A stretch of DNA of 11,574 nucleotides from Pseudomonadota bacterium (GTDB lineage Bacteria; Pseudomonadota; Alphaproteobacteria; Rhizobiales; Aestuariivirgaceae), in NCBI GenBank assembly GCA_016522385.1, contig JAEKFU010000737.1:1-11574 (forward strand), given 5' to 3'. Both the position numbers and the translations under genes were made by a program. The notes under the pieces are model-generated. The model was not told where the DNA came from. It ran no database searches and worked only from the letters and a program-made list of their open reading frames with translations. Shown here one piece after another: positions 4,828 to 11,574 of this stretch. How positions within the stretch are numbered: position 1 is the stretch's first letter; each line of letters starts with the position of its first letter.

Positions 4828-7167
4828 ATGCTGCACCAGATCGAAAAATTCGCCGAACAATCCAAGACAGTGCCCGCAGCCGCGATTGACAGCGTGATCA
4901 GCAATGCCAGCCGCCGCGGCGTCCTCAAGGGCCTCGGCGGTTTCGTACTCGCTCTACACCTGCTGCCGGCCGGCAGGGCCGGAGCCTTTCCGGCCTATGA
5001 GACTTTCGGACCAGGCATGCCGAACGGCGTTGTCAACGACCCGCATATCTTCGTTGCAATTGCACCGGACGGTGAGGTCACAATCATCGCCCACCGCTCG
5101 GAAATGGGCACCGGCTCGCGCACCACCTTGCCGATGGTCATCGCCGATGAAATGGAGGCCGACTGGGACCGCGTCACGGTCAAGCAGGCTGAGGGCGATG
5201 AGCCGAAATACGGCAACCAAGACACCGACGGCTCACGCAGCCTGCGCCACCATATCCAGCCGGCCCGTGAGATCGGCGCCGCCATGCGTCACATGCTCAA
5301 ACAGGCCGCCGCCAAACAATGGGGCGTCAAAATCGATGAGGTCGAGGCAGTCGGCCACCAGGTGATCCACAAGTCGCTCGGCAGCCGTGTCGGCTATGGC
5401 GACCTCGCCGAAGCCGCCATGGCGCTGAAGACCCCGCCACGTGATGTGCTTCAGTTCAAGGACGAAAAGGAGTTCCGCTATATTGGCAAGGGCACGGTGC
5501 CGATCGTTGATTTGCACGACATCACCACCGGCAAGGCGGTCTATGGCAGCGATGTACGACTGCCCGGCACCAGAGTGGCGGTGATAGCCCGCCCGCCTGT
5601 CGTCGGCGCGACCATCAAATCGATCGACGACAGTGCTGCGAAGGCAATTGCCGGGGTGGAAACGATTATGCACCTGCCGATCACCCCGCTCGGCTCCAAG
5701 TTCAAGCCGCTCGGCGGCGTCGCCGTTATCGCCGAGAACACGTGGGCGGCGATCCAGGGCAGGGATGCGCTGAAGATCGAATGGGACCGCGGCGAGCATG
5801 GCACTTTCGAGACCAGGGCCTATGAAGCCGAACTGAGGGCCTCGACCGCCGAACCCGGCACGTCGGTGCGCAACCAGGGCAATGCCGATGCAGCGCTCAA
5901 AGATGCCGCCAAGGTGCTCACCTACGAGTACTATCAGCCCCACATGGCGCATGCCCCGATGGAGCCGCCGACCGCCCTTGCCAACTATGCAGACGGCAAG
6001 TGCGAAATCTGGGCACCAGTGCAGAGCCCTTATGTAGCGCGCACCGACACGGCGGAGTATCTCGGCATGGATGCCAAGGACGTCACCGTCAATGTGACGC
6101 TGCTGGGTGGCGCTTTCGGCCGCAAATCCAAGGCCGATTTCGCCACCGAAGCGGCGTTCCTCGCTAAACAGGTCGGCGGCCCGGTGCGTGTTCAGTGGAC
6201 CCGCGAGGACGACATCCGCCACAGCTATTACCACACCTCATCCGTCGAGCGGATCGATATCGGCCTCGATTCCGACAAGAGGGTCACAGCCTGGCGTCAT
6301 CGCAGCGCCGCGCCTTCCTTCTTGTCGACCTTTACCGAGGACAAGGGCGTTCAGCATGAGATTGAAATCGGCATGGGGCTGGAAAATCTGCCCTATGAGA
6401 TTTCCAATGTCAGCGCTGAACAATGCCCGGCCTTCGCCCACACCAGGGTCGGCTGGTTCCGTTCGGTGTCGAACATCCCGCGTGCTTTTGCCGTGCAATC
6501 CGCGACCGCCGAACTGGCCCATGAACTGGGACGGGACCAGAAGGAATTCCTTCTGGAGATCATCGGCCCGCCGCGCATCCTGGATGCCAAAACGGCAGGA
6601 CTCCCCGGCAAGTTCTGGAACCAATACGAGCCGGAAAAGGAGTTCCCGTTCGAAACCGGCCGGCTCAGCGGTGTGGTTCGGCTCGTCGCTCAAAAAGCCG
6701 GTTGGGGCAAGAGCCTTCCGAAAGGTGAAGCGCTTGGCATTGCCGCCCACCGAAGCTTTGTCTCCTATATCGCCATGGTGGTGCATGCCAAGGTCGAGAA
6801 GGGTATTGTGCGTGTGCCGGAGGTCCACGTCGCTGTTGATTGCGGCTTTGCCGCCAATCCGGAACGGGTGCGCTCGCAAATGCAAGGCGCCTGCGTCTTT
6901 GGCATGACCGCTGCACTCTACTCTGGCATCAGCTTTGATAATGGCGAAGTCCAGGAAAGCAACTTCCACGATTATGAGATGGTGCGCGCGGACAACTTCC
7001 CCGAGTTGGTCCACACTTACATCGTCCCGCATTCCTTCGAGGTGCACGCAACCGGCGTCGGCGAACCAGGCGTCCCTCCCTTCGCGCCGGCCCTGGCCAA
7101 CGCCATCTTCAACGCCACTGGCAGACGCATCCGCAATCTGCCGATCGGCGACCAGCTGAAGGCCTAA
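4828..7167 (+). CDS. Molybdenum hydroxylase large subunit (IorB type) with Tat-like signal
   Basis: This 779-residue protein binds the molybdenum cofactor. An N-terminal twin-arginine-like motif (SRRGVLKG, R29-R30) before a hydrophobic stretch suggests periplasmic export, as in IorB relatives. Motifs include SEMGTGSRTTLPMVIADEME (about 91-110), MAHAPMEPPTALANY in the centre, the Moco-binding GGAFGRK (427-433), and the C-terminal GVGEPGVPPFAPALANAIF with the catalytic Glu near 746. The length matches IorB (about 780). There is no fused cytochrome c domain, unlike NicB-type proteins, so the electron acceptor must be separate. It starts three bases after the small-subunit stop with GGGAG nearby, so the two are co-translated. 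Homologues hydroxylate N-heterocycles such as isoquinoline or oxidise aldehydes; the substrate here is not determined. No dedicated Moco chaperone is in view. Confidence 0.92.
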   Translation: MLHQIEKFAEQSKTVPAAAIDSVISNASRRGVLKGLGGFVLALHLLPAGRAGAFPAYETFGPGMPNGVVNDPHIFVAIAPDGEVTIIAHRSEMGTGSRTTLPMVIADEMEADWDRVTVKQAEGDEPKYGNQDTDGSRSLRHHIQPAREIGAAMRHMLKQAAAKQWGVKIDEVEAVGHQVIHKSLGSRVGYGDLAEAAMALKTPPRDVLQFKDEKEFRYIGKGTVPIVDLHDITTGKAVYGSDVRLPGTRVAVIARPPVVGATIKSIDDSAAKAIAGVETIMHLPITPLGSKFKPLGGVAVIAENTWAAIQGRDALKIEWDRGEHGTFETRAYEAELRASTAEPGTSVRNQGNADAALKDAAKVLTYEYYQPHMAHAPMEPPTALANYADGKCEIWAPVQSPYVARTDTAEYLGMDAKDVTVNVTLLGGAFGRKSKADFATEAAFLAKQVGGPVRVQWTREDDIRHSYYHTSSVERIDIGLDSDKRVTAWRHRSAAPSFLSTFTEDKGVQHEIEIGMGLENLPYEISNVSAEQCPAFAHTRVGWFRSVSNIPRAFAVQSATAELAHELGRDQKEFLLEIIGPPRILDAKTAGLPGKFWNQYEPEKEFPFETGRLSGVVRLVAQKAGWGKSLPKGEALGIAAHRSFVSYIAMVVHAKVEKGIVRVPEVHVAVDCGFAANPERVRSQMQGACVFGMTAALYSGISFDNGEVQESNFHDYEMVRADNFPELVHTYIVPHSFEVHATGVGEPGVPPFAPALANAIFNATGRRIRNLPIGDQLKA

Positions 7168-7175
7168 ACAACCCC

Positions 7176-7198
7176 AGGCGGCGGCCCCCAGGCCGCCT
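7176..7198. terminator. GC-rich hairpin after the hydroxylase operon
   Basis: AGGCGGC and GCCGCCT form a perfect 7-bp stem with a 9-base loop, starting nine bases after the large-subunit stop codon. No T-run follows, so it may stabilise the 3' end or act as an imperfect terminator. Confidence 0.4.
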
Positions 7199-7243
7199 CC
7201 ATAGTCGCCGCTCTGACATCCTCAGGCTTGACCCTACAGCGTT

Positions 7244-7273
7244 TCTTTCTCATGTGGAACCATTTGAGAAAGA
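7244..7273. repeat. Palindrome between convergent genes (possible bidirectional terminator or intergenic repeat)
   Basis: TCTTTCTCA (7244-7252) and TGAGAAAGA (7265-7273) pair perfectly over nine bases with a 12-base loop. The element ends seven bases before the stop codon of the convergent RES gene. The flanking TCTAGAGCGCGA resembles the edges of intergenic palindromes that recur in Rhizobiales genomes; that comparison is from memory and not checked. Its position fits transcription ending from both sides. Confidence 0.4.
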
Positions 7274-7279
7274 CACGTT

Positions 7280-7984
7280 CTAGAGCGCGATTTCATAGAC
7301 TTTGTTGCCGTCGCTCAGATCTTTGATCATATCGATGCGTTCGCCATCCCAGTGATAACTAATGTGTCTTGCCTGATGCGGAATACCCATGACATCTGGA
7401 TAGAATGCTGCAAAACACTCTCCGCCCCGGTTGCGGACACTGGGAAACACGATTCCGTCGCCGCCCTGGTTGACGATCTGGCGTGCAAAGGCCTGAGAGG
7501 CGGTATAGTCATCCGGGTCCAACAGTTCATCAAACCCTTCACCGCGAATATCGGTGAGCCTTTTGTCGATATGTCCGATGAGTTGTCGCATGTCGGCGAT
7601 CCAACCCGGCAACTCATCGGTTGCCGCACAGAACTGCCCTGCGTGATAGACCGTCTCAAATAGTGCCGTTTCAAAGCTCTCACCCGCATAGAACGCGCCG
7701 AACGTCCCATCGTGGAAACGGCCCGGCCGATCAGGGCTGCAATGGGTGAACGGTGCCATGACGTACGATGCCCCTTCGCCGCCGACCCGCCGGTCAAGCG
7801 GCACCAGATCCAGTTTGCCGATCGTTTCGGACAGCCGCGGATTGGTTTTGCTCTCAGCGCTGGTGAGCAGGCCCCAGTCTGCCGGATCCGCGATATCTTC
7901 AAACACATCGATCGGCGGATAGGCGGAATTGATCAGCCGATGAAACTGTGGCCACGTCACTCTGGAAACTGGCGCATCTACCAT
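7280..7984 (-). CDS. RES-domain toxin of an Xre-RES toxin-antitoxin pair
   Basis: From the ATG at 7984 the product is 234 residues. The RES fold is seen in GRFHDGTFGAFYAGESFETA followed by LFETVYH (about 88-114) and in DYTASQAFARQIVNQGGDGI followed by VFPSVRNRGGECFA (about 159-192). These hold the conserved Arg, the Glu of FETALFE and the Ser of FPSVR (S182) that give the domain its name. Known RES toxins (MbcT, ParT and Pseudomonas relatives) consume NAD+ by phosphorolysis or ADP-ribosyl transfer and are held inactive by an Xre-type partner. The start overlaps the antitoxin stop by seven bases (ATGGTAG), so translation is coupled; an in-frame upstream extension to 8101 would lie wholly inside the antitoxin gene and is not used. 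All key residues appear intact. Confidence 0.9.
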   Translation of the reverse strand: MVDAPVSRVTWPQFHRLINSAYPPIDVFEDIADPADWGLLTSAESKTNPRLSETIGKLDLVPLDRRVGGEGASYVMAPFTHCSPDRPGRFHDGTFGAFYAGESFETALFETVYHAGQFCAATDELPGWIADMRQLIGHIDKRLTDIRGEGFDELLDPDDYTASQAFARQIVNQGGDGIVFPSVRNRGGECFAAFYPDVMGIPHQARHISYHWDGERIDMIKDLSDGNKVYEIAL

Positions 7985-8391
7985 AGCGCCCGCTGGGCAT
8001 CCAAATAGTGGCGCACCCGCATCAGATCGGTCAGCTGACCGCCCAGCATAATATCGAGCGCCGATTTTCCGCCGAATACCGCATTGGCACGTTTTATCCA
8101 ACCATAGCCGCGCTGCGCATCTTTGAAGACCAGCCGCAACGCCTTGTGAATGCCCATCAGGTTCGACAACCGCGCCGACAGATCAACTCCGACTCGGCCA
8201 TATTTCTGCGCCTTCCAGCGCTGGTACGTCCGAGTGGCGATATCGCCGAGAAGAACGGCCGCCTGATCGTCGGTCAGACCCCATCGGTCAAACAGCTTGA
8301 TGACCGCCCGCTGCATTGCCCGCACTTCTTCAGCCGAGTAATGCGGGCCATCCGGGGCGTCAGGAGCAGAGACAAGTTGCAGTTGCGGCAT
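7978..8391 (-). CDS. Xre/MbcA/ParS-type antitoxin
   Basis: From the ATG at 8391 the product is 137 residues. A helical N-terminal domain with a helix-turn-helix (LTDDQAAVLLGDIATRTYQR, about 39-58) precedes the C-terminal toxin-binding DUF2384-type domain. The latter ends FGGKSALDIMLGGQLTDLMR then VRHYLDAQRALW, the signature for occluding the RES active site. A TTG two codons upstream is a less likely start; GAAGAGAG lies seven bases before the ATG. The gene precedes and overlaps the toxin gene, the usual order for Xre-RES pairs. The antitoxin is expected to bind its own promoter, and two direct repeats there are good operator candidates. Confidence 0.92.
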   Translation of the reverse strand: MPQLQLVSAPDAPDGPHYSAEEVRAMQRAVIKLFDRWGLTDDQAAVLLGDIATRTYQRWKAQKYGRVGVDLSARLSNLMGIHKALRLVFKDAQRGYGWIKRANAVFGGKSALDIMLGGQLTDLMRVRHYLDAQRALW

Positions 8392-8405
8392 CAGCAAACT
8401 CTCTT

Positions 8406-8447
8406 CGACTTTTGTCTATTATAGTCATATTTTACGACATTTGTCAA
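8406..8447 (-). promoter_or_regulatory. Consensus promoter with two operator-like direct repeats for the Xre-RES operon
   Basis: On the minus strand there is a consensus -35 TTGACA (8447-8442) and a consensus -10 TATAAT (8423-8418), separated by 18 bp. Transcription should start near 8411, about 20 bases before the antitoxin ATG. CGACTTTTGTC (8406-8416) and CGACATTTGTC (8435-8445), written on the plus strand, match at 10 of 11 positions. One covers the likely start site and the other covers the -35 box. The second is itself nearly palindromic (GACA-TT-TGTC). Bound antitoxin at both would block RNA polymerase. Confidence 0.75.
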
Positions 8448-8471
8448 AATCTACCACCAACCAGGTGGGAC

Positions 8472-8499
8472 AGTCAGCAAGAACCACGCCGAGCTGACT
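8472..8499. terminator. Hairpin downstream of the racemase-family gene
   Basis: AGTCAGC (8472-8478) and GCTGACT (8493-8499) form a perfect 7-bp stem with a 14-base loop, 25 bp after the racemase stop in its direction of transcription. A smaller CCACC/GGTGG hairpin lies next to it at about 8452-8467. Neither has a T-run, so terminator function is only suggested. Confidence 0.3.
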
Positions 8500-8523
8500 C
8501 TGAGATTGTTTGGTGAACAAATT

Positions 8524-9231
8524 TCAGTCCACGTCAAATCGCCGAGGCGATAGCCCCGATTGGAACCACGTCACAAACGTCTCGATCGAGTAAACCGGCA
8601 GGCCCGTCGCCTCGGCCATGTCGGCCGCATATGGCACCATGTTGGTGCATTCCAGCACGATGGCTCCAAGATCAGGATGATCTTTCTGCAATGCAAGAGC
8701 GGCATCGATATTGTCAGACCGCGCCTTGCCAATATCCATCTCCGGTTCGTTGCCGAGGATTGCCCGGTTAAACTCGCTACCGGCGCCGGTCGAACCAACC
8801 GGCGTGCCGGCTGGCACGCCGGCCTTCGCCAAATGGTCAGGCGTTAGCGCCGATGCCGAGATCGTCAGGATGCCCGCCCGTTTGGTGGGCGGCAGCAACC
8901 GGTTCACAAGATCAACCTGCATCAGCGATGATGTGACCACCGGCACTGGCACCGCTTCGGCTAGCTCGTCCTGAAACAGGGCGAGAAATCCGCAACTCGT
9001 GGTGATTCCATCGGCACCTTCGGCGATCAGTTCATGCGAAGCCTCGATGAACGGTGCGAGCAACCCTTGGCCCTTCTTATGTACCACCTGATCTGGCGAG
9101 GCACCTTCAACAACCTTGAAATGCACCGGAAATGGCCAGGTCAGCGGATTGCCGATGTCACCGGGGATACGCGGAAATCTGGTATTGAGCATCAAAATTC
9201 CGACCGCTGCCGGTGTTTCGTGGCTAGTCAT
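8524..9231 (-). CDS. Asp/Glu/hydantoin racemase-superfamily enzyme
   Basis: From the ATG at 9231 the product is 235 residues. Two catalytic-type Cys sit in the expected places of the two pseudo-symmetric halves: C80 in GITTSCGFLALFQDEL and C195 in AIVLECTNMVPYA. The N-terminus (GILMLNTRFPRIPGDIGNP) and FKVVEGASPD are typical of the branch labelled aspartate/glutamate racemase family. The superfamily includes amino-acid and hydantoin racemases, maleate isomerase and arylmalonate decarboxylase; having both Cys favours racemase or cis-trans isomerase over decarboxylase. I prefer 9231 to the ATG at 9249 because GGGAGG lies ten bases before 9231, while 9249 has no ribosome site. It is divergent from a TRAP transporter operon, so it probably acts on the imported solute or a product of it. 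Confidence 0.87.
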   Translation of the reverse strand: MTSHETPAAVGILMLNTRFPRIPGDIGNPLTWPFPVHFKVVEGASPDQVVHKKGQGLLAPFIEASHELIAEGADGITTSCGFLALFQDELAEAVPVPVVTSSLMQVDLVNRLLPPTKRAGILTISASALTPDHLAKAGVPAGTPVGSTGAGSEFNRAILGNEPEMDIGKARSDNIDAALALQKDHPDLGAIVLECTNMVPYAADMAEATGLPVYSIETFVTWFQSGLSPRRFDVD

Positions 9232-9354
9232 CGTCAGGTGGCCTCCCATGCCAACAAGATTTCGAAAATTTGATGCTGTATTGAGACATAACTACTCTTT
9301 TACTCATACAAAAACTATGCGACCTTGCCGCGATTGACGAGAGGGAGGTAGTCG
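9232..9354. promoter_or_regulatory. Divergent promoter region between racemase-family gene and TRAP operon
   Basis: The gap must hold promoters for both directions. It is AT-rich around 9265-9320. A possible plus-strand pair is TTGAGA near 9281 with a weak -10-like TCATAC 17 bp on. The palindrome TTTCGAAA (about 9261-9268) and a repeated GAGTA (minus strand, near 9295-9304) could be regulator contacts. None of these is strong enough to name a regulator. Confidence 0.35.
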
Positions 9355-10341
9355 ATGAACTGTATTCCAATAATCAAAAGACTCGGGTTTGCCGCGACTG
9401 CGCTGACCATGACGGCAACGGCGACGCTTGCTGCAGAAAAGTGGGATATGCCGCTCGCCTATGCCGCCACCAATTATCATTCCGAAAACGCTGCGGCATT
9501 TGCCAAGGCTGTTACCGAACGCACCAAGGGGGAGCTGGAAATTGTCACTCATGCCTCCGGCTCGCTGTTCAAGGGCGGTGAGATCTTTGGTGCCGTGCGC
9601 AAGGGTTTGGCCCCGATCGGCGAACGCCTCGTATCGGCCCTCGGCAATGAAGACCCGATCTTCGAAGTCGACGCCTTGCCGTTTCTCGCCAGCAGTTTTG
9701 ATGCCTCGATGAAACTCTACAAGGCCTCCAAGCCGGCCATGGAAAAGGTCCTCGATGGAAAGGGCTTGATGTTGCTCTATGCCGTGCCTTGGCCGCCGCA
9801 GGGGCTTTATGCCAACAAGGAAATCAAATCTGCCAGCGACATGAAGGGCTTGAAGTTCCGTGCCTACAATGCCGCCACATCGCGCCTGGCCGACCTGATG
9901 GGCGCCGTACCGACTAAAATCGAAGCCGCTGAACTCAGCCAGGCGTTCGCAACTGGCACTGCGGAAAGCATGATCTCCTCCGGTTCGACCGGCTATGATC
10001 GAAAGATCTGGGAGCACGTAAAATACTGGTACGATGTCAACGGCTGGCTGCCCAAGAACATGGTCATCGTCAACAAGAAGGCCTGGGCCGGTCTTGATGA
10101 GGCAACCCAGAAGATCGTTCTCGAAGAAGCCGCCAAAGCCGAAGCCAATGGCTGGGCCAAGGCGCAGGAATTGGCATCGTGGTATGCCGAGCAACTCAAA
10201 GCCAACGGCATGATCGTCGAAGGTCCTGGCGATAAGCTGAGGGCAGATTTTGAGGCGATTGGCGAAACCATGACCAAGGAATGGCTCGAGCGCGCCGGCG
10301 ATACAGGCAAGGCGGTTATCGACAGCTACAAGAAGATGTAG
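9355..10341 (+). CDS. TRAP transporter solute-binding protein DctP family
   Basis: This 328-residue periplasmic protein is the ligand-binding part of a TRAP transporter. A Sec signal peptide is clear: basic KR, a hydrophobic core, then TLAA with cleavage near residue 27 before EKWDMPLAY. The family pattern follows: an N-terminal lobe with NYHSENAAAFAKAVTERTKG and ASGSLFKGGEIFGAVRKGLA, then the conserved binding Arg in GLKFRAYN (R169). The region IEAAELSQAFATGTAESMIS and the tail WLPKNMVIVNKKAW are also typical. R169 normally forms a salt bridge with a substrate carboxylate, so the cargo is probably an organic acid. GGGAGG lies six bases before the ATG. It is the first gene of the operon with the two membrane subunits, consistent with its higher required expression. 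Length is normal for the family. Confidence 0.94.
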   Translation: MNCIPIIKRLGFAATALTMTATATLAAEKWDMPLAYAATNYHSENAAAFAKAVTERTKGELEIVTHASGSLFKGGEIFGAVRKGLAPIGERLVSALGNEDPIFEVDALPFLASSFDASMKLYKASKPAMEKVLDGKGLMLLYAVPWPPQGLYANKEIKSASDMKGLKFRAYNAATSRLADLMGAVPTKIEAAELSQAFATGTAESMISSGSTGYDRKIWEHVKYWYDVNGWLPKNMVIVNKKAWAGLDEATQKIVLEEAAKAEANGWAKAQELASWYAEQLKANGMIVEGPGDKLRADFEAIGETMTKEWLERAGDTGKAVIDSYKKM

Positions 10342-10348
10342 CCGAAAC

Positions 10349-10377
10349 ATGCGGATCTGGTTCGGCCGGGTCCGCAT
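10349..10377 (+). promoter_or_regulatory. Hairpin between the binding-protein and membrane-subunit genes
   Basis: ATGCGGA (10349-10355) and TCCGCAT (10371-10377) pair perfectly with a 15-base GC-rich loop that can pair further. It begins eight bases after the DctP stop and is followed by CTTCTTG. Such hairpins often protect the upstream message or partly stop transcription, giving more binding protein than membrane subunits. Confidence 0.5.
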
Positions 10378-10411
10378 CTTCTTGCCATTGACGGGGCAGT
10401 AGAGGCACGCG

Positions 10412-10948
10412 ATGGGGCTCTGGAAAACGCTGGATGCTGCGCTTAACCGGCTCTACCGGTATTGCGGGGTGATCGCTGCATTGCTGCTCATCACACTAAC
10501 GCTCCTGGTGTTGCTCAGCATAGTGACCCGAATCCTCAACACCTATATTGGCGGACTGACCGAGTTTGCCGGCTACACCATGGCCGCCTCCTCATTCTTT
10601 GCCATGGCCTACACTTTCCGGTCTGGGGGCCACATTCGCGTCCAGCTCCTAGTCAGCCATCTGCACGGATCAACCCGTCGGGTCGACGATCTGTGGTGTA
10701 CCGGCGTATTCGCCCTTGTCGTGTGTTACCTCGCCTATTATCTGTGCGACCTGGCCTATGAGAGTTGGGCATTCGGCGAGATTAGCGAGGGTGGTGACGC
10801 CATTCCCCTGTGGATCCCGCAGCTGCCGACCGCCATCGGCGCGGCGATCTTTGCCATCTCGGCTATTCACACATTTATAGAAACGCTGGTCAGGCCGCAT
10901 ACTCTCGATGACATCGACAAAGGTGCAGCTATGGGCACTGATGGATGA
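10412..10948 (+). CDS. TRAP transporter small permease DctQ family
   Basis: This 178-residue membrane protein has four predicted transmembrane helices at about 18-38, 50-68, 96-116 and 132-157. This matches the DctQ fold of four helices in a compact bundle. The loop after helix 2 carries SGGHIRVQLL, the family's most recognisable motif. It partners the large subunit encoded next and helps couple the Na+-driven transporter to the periplasmic binding protein. The ATG at 10412 has AGAGG upstream. The stop overlaps the next start (ATGA), so DctQ and DctM are translationally coupled. Length is usual for the family. The tail after helix 4 is cytoplasmic and acidic, with no unusual domain. Confidence 0.93.
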   Translation: MGLWKTLDAALNRLYRYCGVIAALLLITLTLLVLLSIVTRILNTYIGGLTEFAGYTMAASSFFAMAYTFRSGGHIRVQLLVSHLHGSTRRVDDLWCTGVFALVVCYLAYYLCDLAYESWAFGEISEGGDAIPLWIPQLPTAIGAAIFAISAIHTFIETLVRPHTLDDIDKGAAMGTDG

Positions 10949-11574
10949 GCGAGGTCTTTGCCATCATCATTTTTGTGGCGGCTCTTTTTGTCTGCCTTGG
11001 GTCCGGTGTCTGGGTCGGCGCCAGCCTGCTTGCCTGCGCCATAATCGGCATGGAGCTATTCACTTCCCGGCCGGTCGGTGCCTCCATGGCAGTAACCATA
11101 TGGGGCGCACAATCCTCCTGGACCCTAACCGCCCTGCCGATGTTCATCTGGATGGGCGAGATTCTGTTCCGCACCAGATTGTCGGAAGTCCTCTTCAAGG
11201 GCTTGACACCTTGGATGAGCCGCCTGCCCGGCGGGTTGCTGCACGTCAATGTCGCCGGCTCGGCGATCTTTGCTGCCATCTCGGGTTCATCAGCCGCCAC
11301 CGTTGCAACGGTCGGCAAGATGTCGATCCCTGAACTGCGCGGCCGCAAATATCCCGAAAAGATGATTGTCGGCACGCTCGCCGGCGCCGGCACGCTTGGC
11401 CTCCTCATTCCGCCATCGATCTCGCTCATCATCTATGGTGTGACGGTCAATGAATCGATCGCCAAACTGTTCATTGCAGGTATTCTGCCGGGCATTGCCC
11501 TTGCACTCATGTTCATGGCCTATGTCGCCGCGTGGGGACTGTTGAAAGGCCGCGACATTACCGAAACCCAAACG
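10945..11574 (+). CDS. TRAP transporter large permease DctM family, C-terminally cut by window edge
   Basis: The frame from the ATG at 10945 overlaps the DctQ stop by four bases and is open to the edge, giving 210 of roughly 430 residues. The visible part has a hydrophobic N-terminal helix (about 4-35), then WTLTALPMFIWMGEILFRT. The signature region of the ion-transporter superfamily follows: AISGSSAATVATVGKMSIPE (111-130) and GTLAGAGTLGLLIPPSISLI (143-162), continuing IYG. The GSSAAT and IPPS segments form the re-entrant hairpin and Na+/substrate sites in structurally studied TRAP proteins. It is the driving subunit of the transporter whose partners are the two genes upstream. No frame damage is seen in the part present. 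Confidence 0.94.
   Translation, partial: MSEVFAIIIFVAALFVCLGSGVWVGASLLACAIIGMELFTSRPVGASMAVTIWGAQSSWTLTALPMFIWMGEILFRTRLSEVLFKGLTPWMSRLPGGLLHVNVAGSAIFAAISGSSAATVATVGKMSIPELRGRKYPEKMIVGTLAGAGTLGLLIPPSISLIIYGVTVNESIAKLFIAGILPGIALALMFMAYVAAWGLLKGRDITETQT

Noticed and set aside
5233..7047. Long minus-strand frames inside the hydroxylase large subunit
   Set aside because: They are typical antisense shadows of a GC-rich gene, with His/Arg/Gly-rich composition and no motifs; the plus-strand product has full family motifs.
7985..8101. Extended N-terminus of the RES toxin
   Set aside because: These 39 codons lie within the antitoxin gene in another frame and do not fit the RES family; the ATG overlapping the antitoxin stop is the natural start.
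9232..9249. ATG at 9249 as start of the racemase-family gene
   Set aside because: It has no ribosome site, and using it would place the GGGAGG that serves the ATG at 9231 inside the coding region.
9304..10377. Minus-strand 357-codon frame antisense to dctP
   Set aside because: The plus strand carries a clear signal peptide and DctP motifs; the antisense product has shadow composition.
1..11574. CRISPR arrays, tRNA or rRNA genes, intact insertion sequences
   Set aside because: No regularly spaced repeats, no tRNA cloverleaf or conserved rRNA stretches and no transposase were seen. The decayed middle region suggests past rearrangement, but no element ends could be identified.

Overview
The window looks like chromosome or large-plasmid DNA from an alphaproteobacterium, most likely of the Rhizobiales type. 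This is inferred from the GC-rich coding sequence, the gene families (SoxR next to a VOC protein, an IorAB-type molybdenum hydroxylase, a TRAP transporter, an Xre-RES toxin-antitoxin pair) and the codon choice. No rRNA, tRNA, CRISPR array or intact insertion sequence was seen.

Left part (1-1443): a partial membrane-protein gene runs off the left edge on the minus strand. Next to it is soxR (minus), which is divergent from a small VOC/glyoxalase-fold gene (plus). The gap between them holds a textbook SoxR operator inside a promoter with a 19-bp spacer, so the VOC gene is the probable direct SoxR target. No soxS is present.

Middle part (1444-4374): an accessory, partly decayed stretch. It opens with a 130-bp block dense in interleaved inverted repeats, followed by a small tail-anchored hypothetical protein. 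Then comes an alpha/beta-hydrolase relic whose frame is lost and regained by two indels. Next are unassigned scraps, and a SAM-dependent methyltransferase whose coding frame continues 111 codons upstream of any usable start, suggesting that its 5' end was lost. The 593 bp before the next gene contains no convincing gene, but has two hairpins, a 12-bp perfect palindrome and an A-rich tract.

Right part (4375-11574): metabolic genes. An IorA/IorB-type hydroxylase (a [2Fe-2S] subunit and a Tat-type Mo subunit) is transcribed rightward. A convergent minus-strand block follows, made of a RES toxin, its Xre antitoxin and an Asp/Glu-racemase-superfamily enzyme. Divergent from the racemase is a TRAP transporter operon dctP-dctQ-dctM, with dctM cut by the right edge. 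The simplest reading is a small catabolic unit in which the TRAP system imports an organic acid or related solute, and the racemase/isomerase and the hydroxylase act on it or on relatives. The toxin-antitoxin pair sits between the two halves. The substrate cannot be read from sequence. The TA pair has a near-consensus promoter overlapped by two direct repeats, a likely autoregulatory operator.
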